Assembly: GCA_007122565.1 (NCBI GenBank) | Contig: SKTJ01000209.1 | Coordinates: 1 to 7,304, forward strand | Direction of reading: 5' to 3' | Origin: Syntrophomonadaceae bacterium | GTDB taxonomy: Bacteria > Bacillota > Dethiobacteria > DTU022 > UBA8154 | DNA length: 7,304 nt | In this document: piece by piece, positions 5,421 through 7,304 of the stretch | How positions within the stretch are numbered: position 1 is the first letter of the stretch | Layout of the letters: the number at the start of each line of letters is the position of its first letter | Notes under the pieces: model-generated | Database searches by the model: none | The model's input: the letters and a program-made list of their open reading frames with translations, nothing else | What the model was told of the DNA's origin: nothing | Program-made: the position numbers and the translations under genes

Positions 5421-7132
5421 GGGGAATTAAAATACTCTTTCACTGCATCACGGGAACGGGTGTTAAAAACGTTTTCTTTTTCCAGCCAGCCTTTGCGGGC
5501 CACGGCTACTCCCAGATTTGTATCTTTGATCTCTGCAATGCTATGGGCATCAGGGTTGATGGATATTAACAGGCCCATTTCCCTTGCTCTTTTTAAATGC
5601 CGCCAGTCCAGATCGAGCCGCGCAGGGCTGGCATTCAACTCAACAATAACATTATTTTCCAACGCAGTTTGCAGGATTTTCTCCAGTTCCAGGGGGTACT
5701 CTTCCCTGCCCAGCAGCAGCCTGCCCGTTGGATGCCCCAGCATGGTGACCATGGGGTGGGAAAGTGCCCGGATCAACCTCGCTGTCATCTTTTCCCCGGA
5801 TATTCTCATTCCGGAATGGACAGAGGCAATGACAAAATCCAGACGCTCCAATATCTGATCCGGATAGTCCAGGGAACCATCGGCCCTGATATCCGACTCC
5901 ACTCCACTGAAGATGGCAATATCAGGATATTTTTGCTGCAGCTCCCCAATCTCTGTTAGCTGTTTTTCCAGGTCTGCTTCTTTTAAGCCTCCTGCATAAA
6001 AAGCGGACTGGCTGTGATCCGAAATGCCCACATAAGAGTAGCCTGCCTCACGGCACGCCAAGACCATTTCCTCCAGGGAATTATTCCCGTCACTATAACC
6101 CGTGTGCACGTGAAAGATGCCCTTAATATCCTTTTCCTCTATGAGGTGGGGCAGCGTTCCCTTTTCCGCCGCTTCAATTTCCCCATAATTCTCCCGCAGT
6201 TCAGGCGGCACATAAGCCAGCCCAAGCGCCTCAAAAATATCTGCTTCAGTACGGCAAACCACCAGTTTCTCTCCCTGGAATACGCCATACTCATTTATCT
6301 TCATCCCCATGCCCTTAGCACGGTGCCGCAGCGCCGTGTTATGCTCCTTACTGCCCGTAAAGTGATGCAGTGCATAGGGAAACGTTTCGGTCCGCACAAC
6401 CCTGAGGTCCGCATTGATCCCTTCCCTGAGCTGGACGGAAACCTTTGTTTCCCCCAGGGCAATCACCTGCAAAACCTGGGGAAGTTCTGCAAAATACCTG
6501 GTTAAATCTCCCGGCACAGCAGTAGAGGCCACCAGGTCAATATCTTTGACAATCTCCTTGCACCGTCTGAGGCTGCCGGCCAGGCTTACCTCTCCAATAT
6601 CCGGGAAACCGCTGATGCTGGTCAAGAGTGCATCGGCTATTTCCTTTGCCTCAGCATAATAATGCTGTCCCTGGAAACGCCTGTGATACTCAATCCCTTT
6701 AATAATATTTTCCTGGGTTTTGGCACCAAAACCCTTCAGGCAAAGGAGTCGATTTTCCTTGCAGGCATATTCCAGCTCTCCCAGCGTGGTAATTCCAAGG
6801 GTATCATGAAGCGTTTTTATCTTACGGGGCCCCAGGCCAGGGACACTTAACATATCGATCAGGCCTGGCGGTATGCTCGCTTTAAGCTCTTCATAATACT
6901 GAAGTTTACCTGTCAGGACAAGCTCTTTAATTTTTTCATTCAATGCCGCGCCAATACCGGGAACATTCTTTAGCTTATCCTCCTCCACAAGCAGGCGCAA
7001 TTCCCCGTCGCCCATTAGCTCAACGGTCCTGGCCCCGTTGAAATAAGCCCTGCTTTTAAAAGAGTTCTCTCCCTTCAGTTCCAAAAGAACTGCAATTTCC
7101 TGAAGTATGACGGATACCATATTTTTTCCCAT
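5417..7132 (-). CDS. polX: DNA polymerase/3'-5' exonuclease PolX (Pol beta-type plus PHP domain)
   Basis: A 571-residue repair polymerase, essentially the length of Bacillus PolX (570). Residues 1-150 form the DNA-binding 8-kDa/thumb part with helix-hairpin-helix turns VPGIG (57-61), VPGLG (97-101) and KGFG (133-136). The nucleotidyltransferase core follows: GS at 186-187, catalytic D197 and D199 in KDIDL, D242 in NADLRV, and FTGSKEHN at 258-265. The C-terminal PHP metal domain has HVHT (H341, H343), SDG (D348), SDHS (D372, H373), GVESD (E412), SVHSG (H439), GHPTGR (H467) and PDAH (D528, H530). No key residue is missing. In the family it fills short gaps in base-excision repair, with PHP exonuclease and AP-site activity. 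The start is placed at ATG 7132, with GGAG six bases upstream and the usual N-terminus. An in-frame ATG at 7207 would add 25 residues encoded by a tandem repeat and has a poor ribosome site. The stop overlaps that of speD. The usual mutS2 neighbour is not in view. Confidence 0.95.
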   Translation of the reverse strand: MGKNMVSVILQEIAVLLELKGENSFKSRAYFNGARTVELMGDGELRLLVEEDKLKNVPGIGAALNEKIKELVLTGKLQYYEELKASIPPGLIDMLSVPGLGPRKIKTLHDTLGITTLGELEYACKENRLLCLKGFGAKTQENIIKGIEYHRRFQGQHYYAEAKEIADALLTSISGFPDIGEVSLAGSLRRCKEIVKDIDLVASTAVPGDLTRYFAELPQVLQVIALGETKVSVQLREGINADLRVVRTETFPYALHHFTGSKEHNTALRHRAKGMGMKINEYGVFQGEKLVVCRTEADIFEALGLAYVPPELRENYGEIEAAEKGTLPHLIEEKDIKGIFHVHTGYSDGNNSLEEMVLACREAGYSYVGISDHSQSAFYAGGLKEADLEKQLTEIGELQQKYPDIAIFSGVESDIRADGSLDYPDQILERLDFVIASVHSGMRISGEKMTARLIRALSHPMVTMLGHPTGRLLLGREEYPLELEKILQTALENNVIVELNASPARLDLDWRHLKRAREMGLLISINPDAHSIAEIKDTNLGVAVARKGWLEKENVFNTRSRDAVKEYFNSP

Positions 7133-7154
7133 ACTTATCTCCGTTTCTGAAATA

Positions 7155-7181
7155 AAAGTTGGAAAGTTGGAAAGTTGGAAA
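7155..7181. repeat. 8-bp tandem repeat upstream of polX
   Basis: Three exact copies of AAAGTTGG (7155-7178) followed by a partial AAA. It lies 23 bp upstream of the chosen polX start, in the 5' leader, so on the mRNA it reads as CCAACTTT units. The unit differs from the heptamer arrays elsewhere in the window. An upstream in-frame ATG would translate it as FQLSNFP-like residues, which are not part of the PolX family. Confidence 0.85.
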
Positions 7182-7304
7182 TTACCGATAATCAAATGTG
7201 CTCTCATTTTATTTTACCCTGAAAAATGCGAAATAAATGTCCATATATCTTTTGTTTAGCTATCAACTGGCGGGCGGACAGGGTCGTTTGCCCCTAAGGT
7301 TTTG

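Noticed and set aside
5460..6850. Several plus-strand open frames of 60-163 codons
   Set aside because: All are antisense to polX, which has every catalytic motif intact across this region.
7133..7207. 25-residue N-terminal extension of PolX from ATG at 7207
   Set aside because: The added residues come from the AAAGTTGG tandem repeat, the ribosome site is poor, and PolX proteins normally begin at the equivalent of the 7132 start.
1..7304. A single stress or DNA-repair island formed by all genes in the window
   Set aside because: The genes lie in at least five transcription units on both strands with ordinary gaps, and each family is common on its own. The shared theme is suggestive only.

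Overview
The window looks like chromosomal DNA of a Gram-positive anaerobe of the Clostridia/Peptococcaceae kind. This is an inference from three things: moderate GC, strong AGGAGG-type ribosome binding sites with sigma-A promoters, and a gene set typical of Firmicutes (Asp23/Gls24 protein, PolX with a PHP domain, DUF939-type membrane protein). No rRNA, tRNA, CRISPR array, prophage or intact transposon is visible. No confident new biological system is visible either; most of the window is ordinary housekeeping and stress genes.

Layout. Positions 1-214 (minus) are the start of an SbcD/Mre11-type nuclease gene that runs off the left edge. Divergent from it, a near-consensus promoter at 356-384 drives an Asp23/Gls24 gene (430-837). 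A perfect 30-bp palindromic terminator (863-892) separates it from a convergent universal stress protein gene (914-1363, minus). Next is a xylose-isomerase-like TIM-barrel protein (1590-2363, minus). The 336-bp gap after it holds a degenerate 7-bp tandem array. An HD-domain hydrolase with a TTG start (2700-3302) follows. After that comes a short gap with an extended -10 box, a perfect Shine-Dalgarno, what looks like a broken gene start, and a second copy of the 7-bp repeat. An aromatic-acid-exporter/DUF939 membrane protein (3482-4546) and S-adenosylmethionine decarboxylase (4605-5420) follow on the plus strand. DNA polymerase/exonuclease PolX (5417-7132, minus) converges on the latter with overlapping stop codons. 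The right edge has no gene.

How the genes relate. There is no single long operon. Several products fit DNA maintenance and stress (SbcD-like, PolX, Usp, Asp23, HD nucleotidase-like), but strand changes and gaps argue for separate transcription units. The most unusual DNA is non-coding: two arrays of the same degenerate heptamer (roughly NTNCTGR) on either side of the HD hydrolase gene, and a separate 8-bp tandem repeat just upstream of polX.
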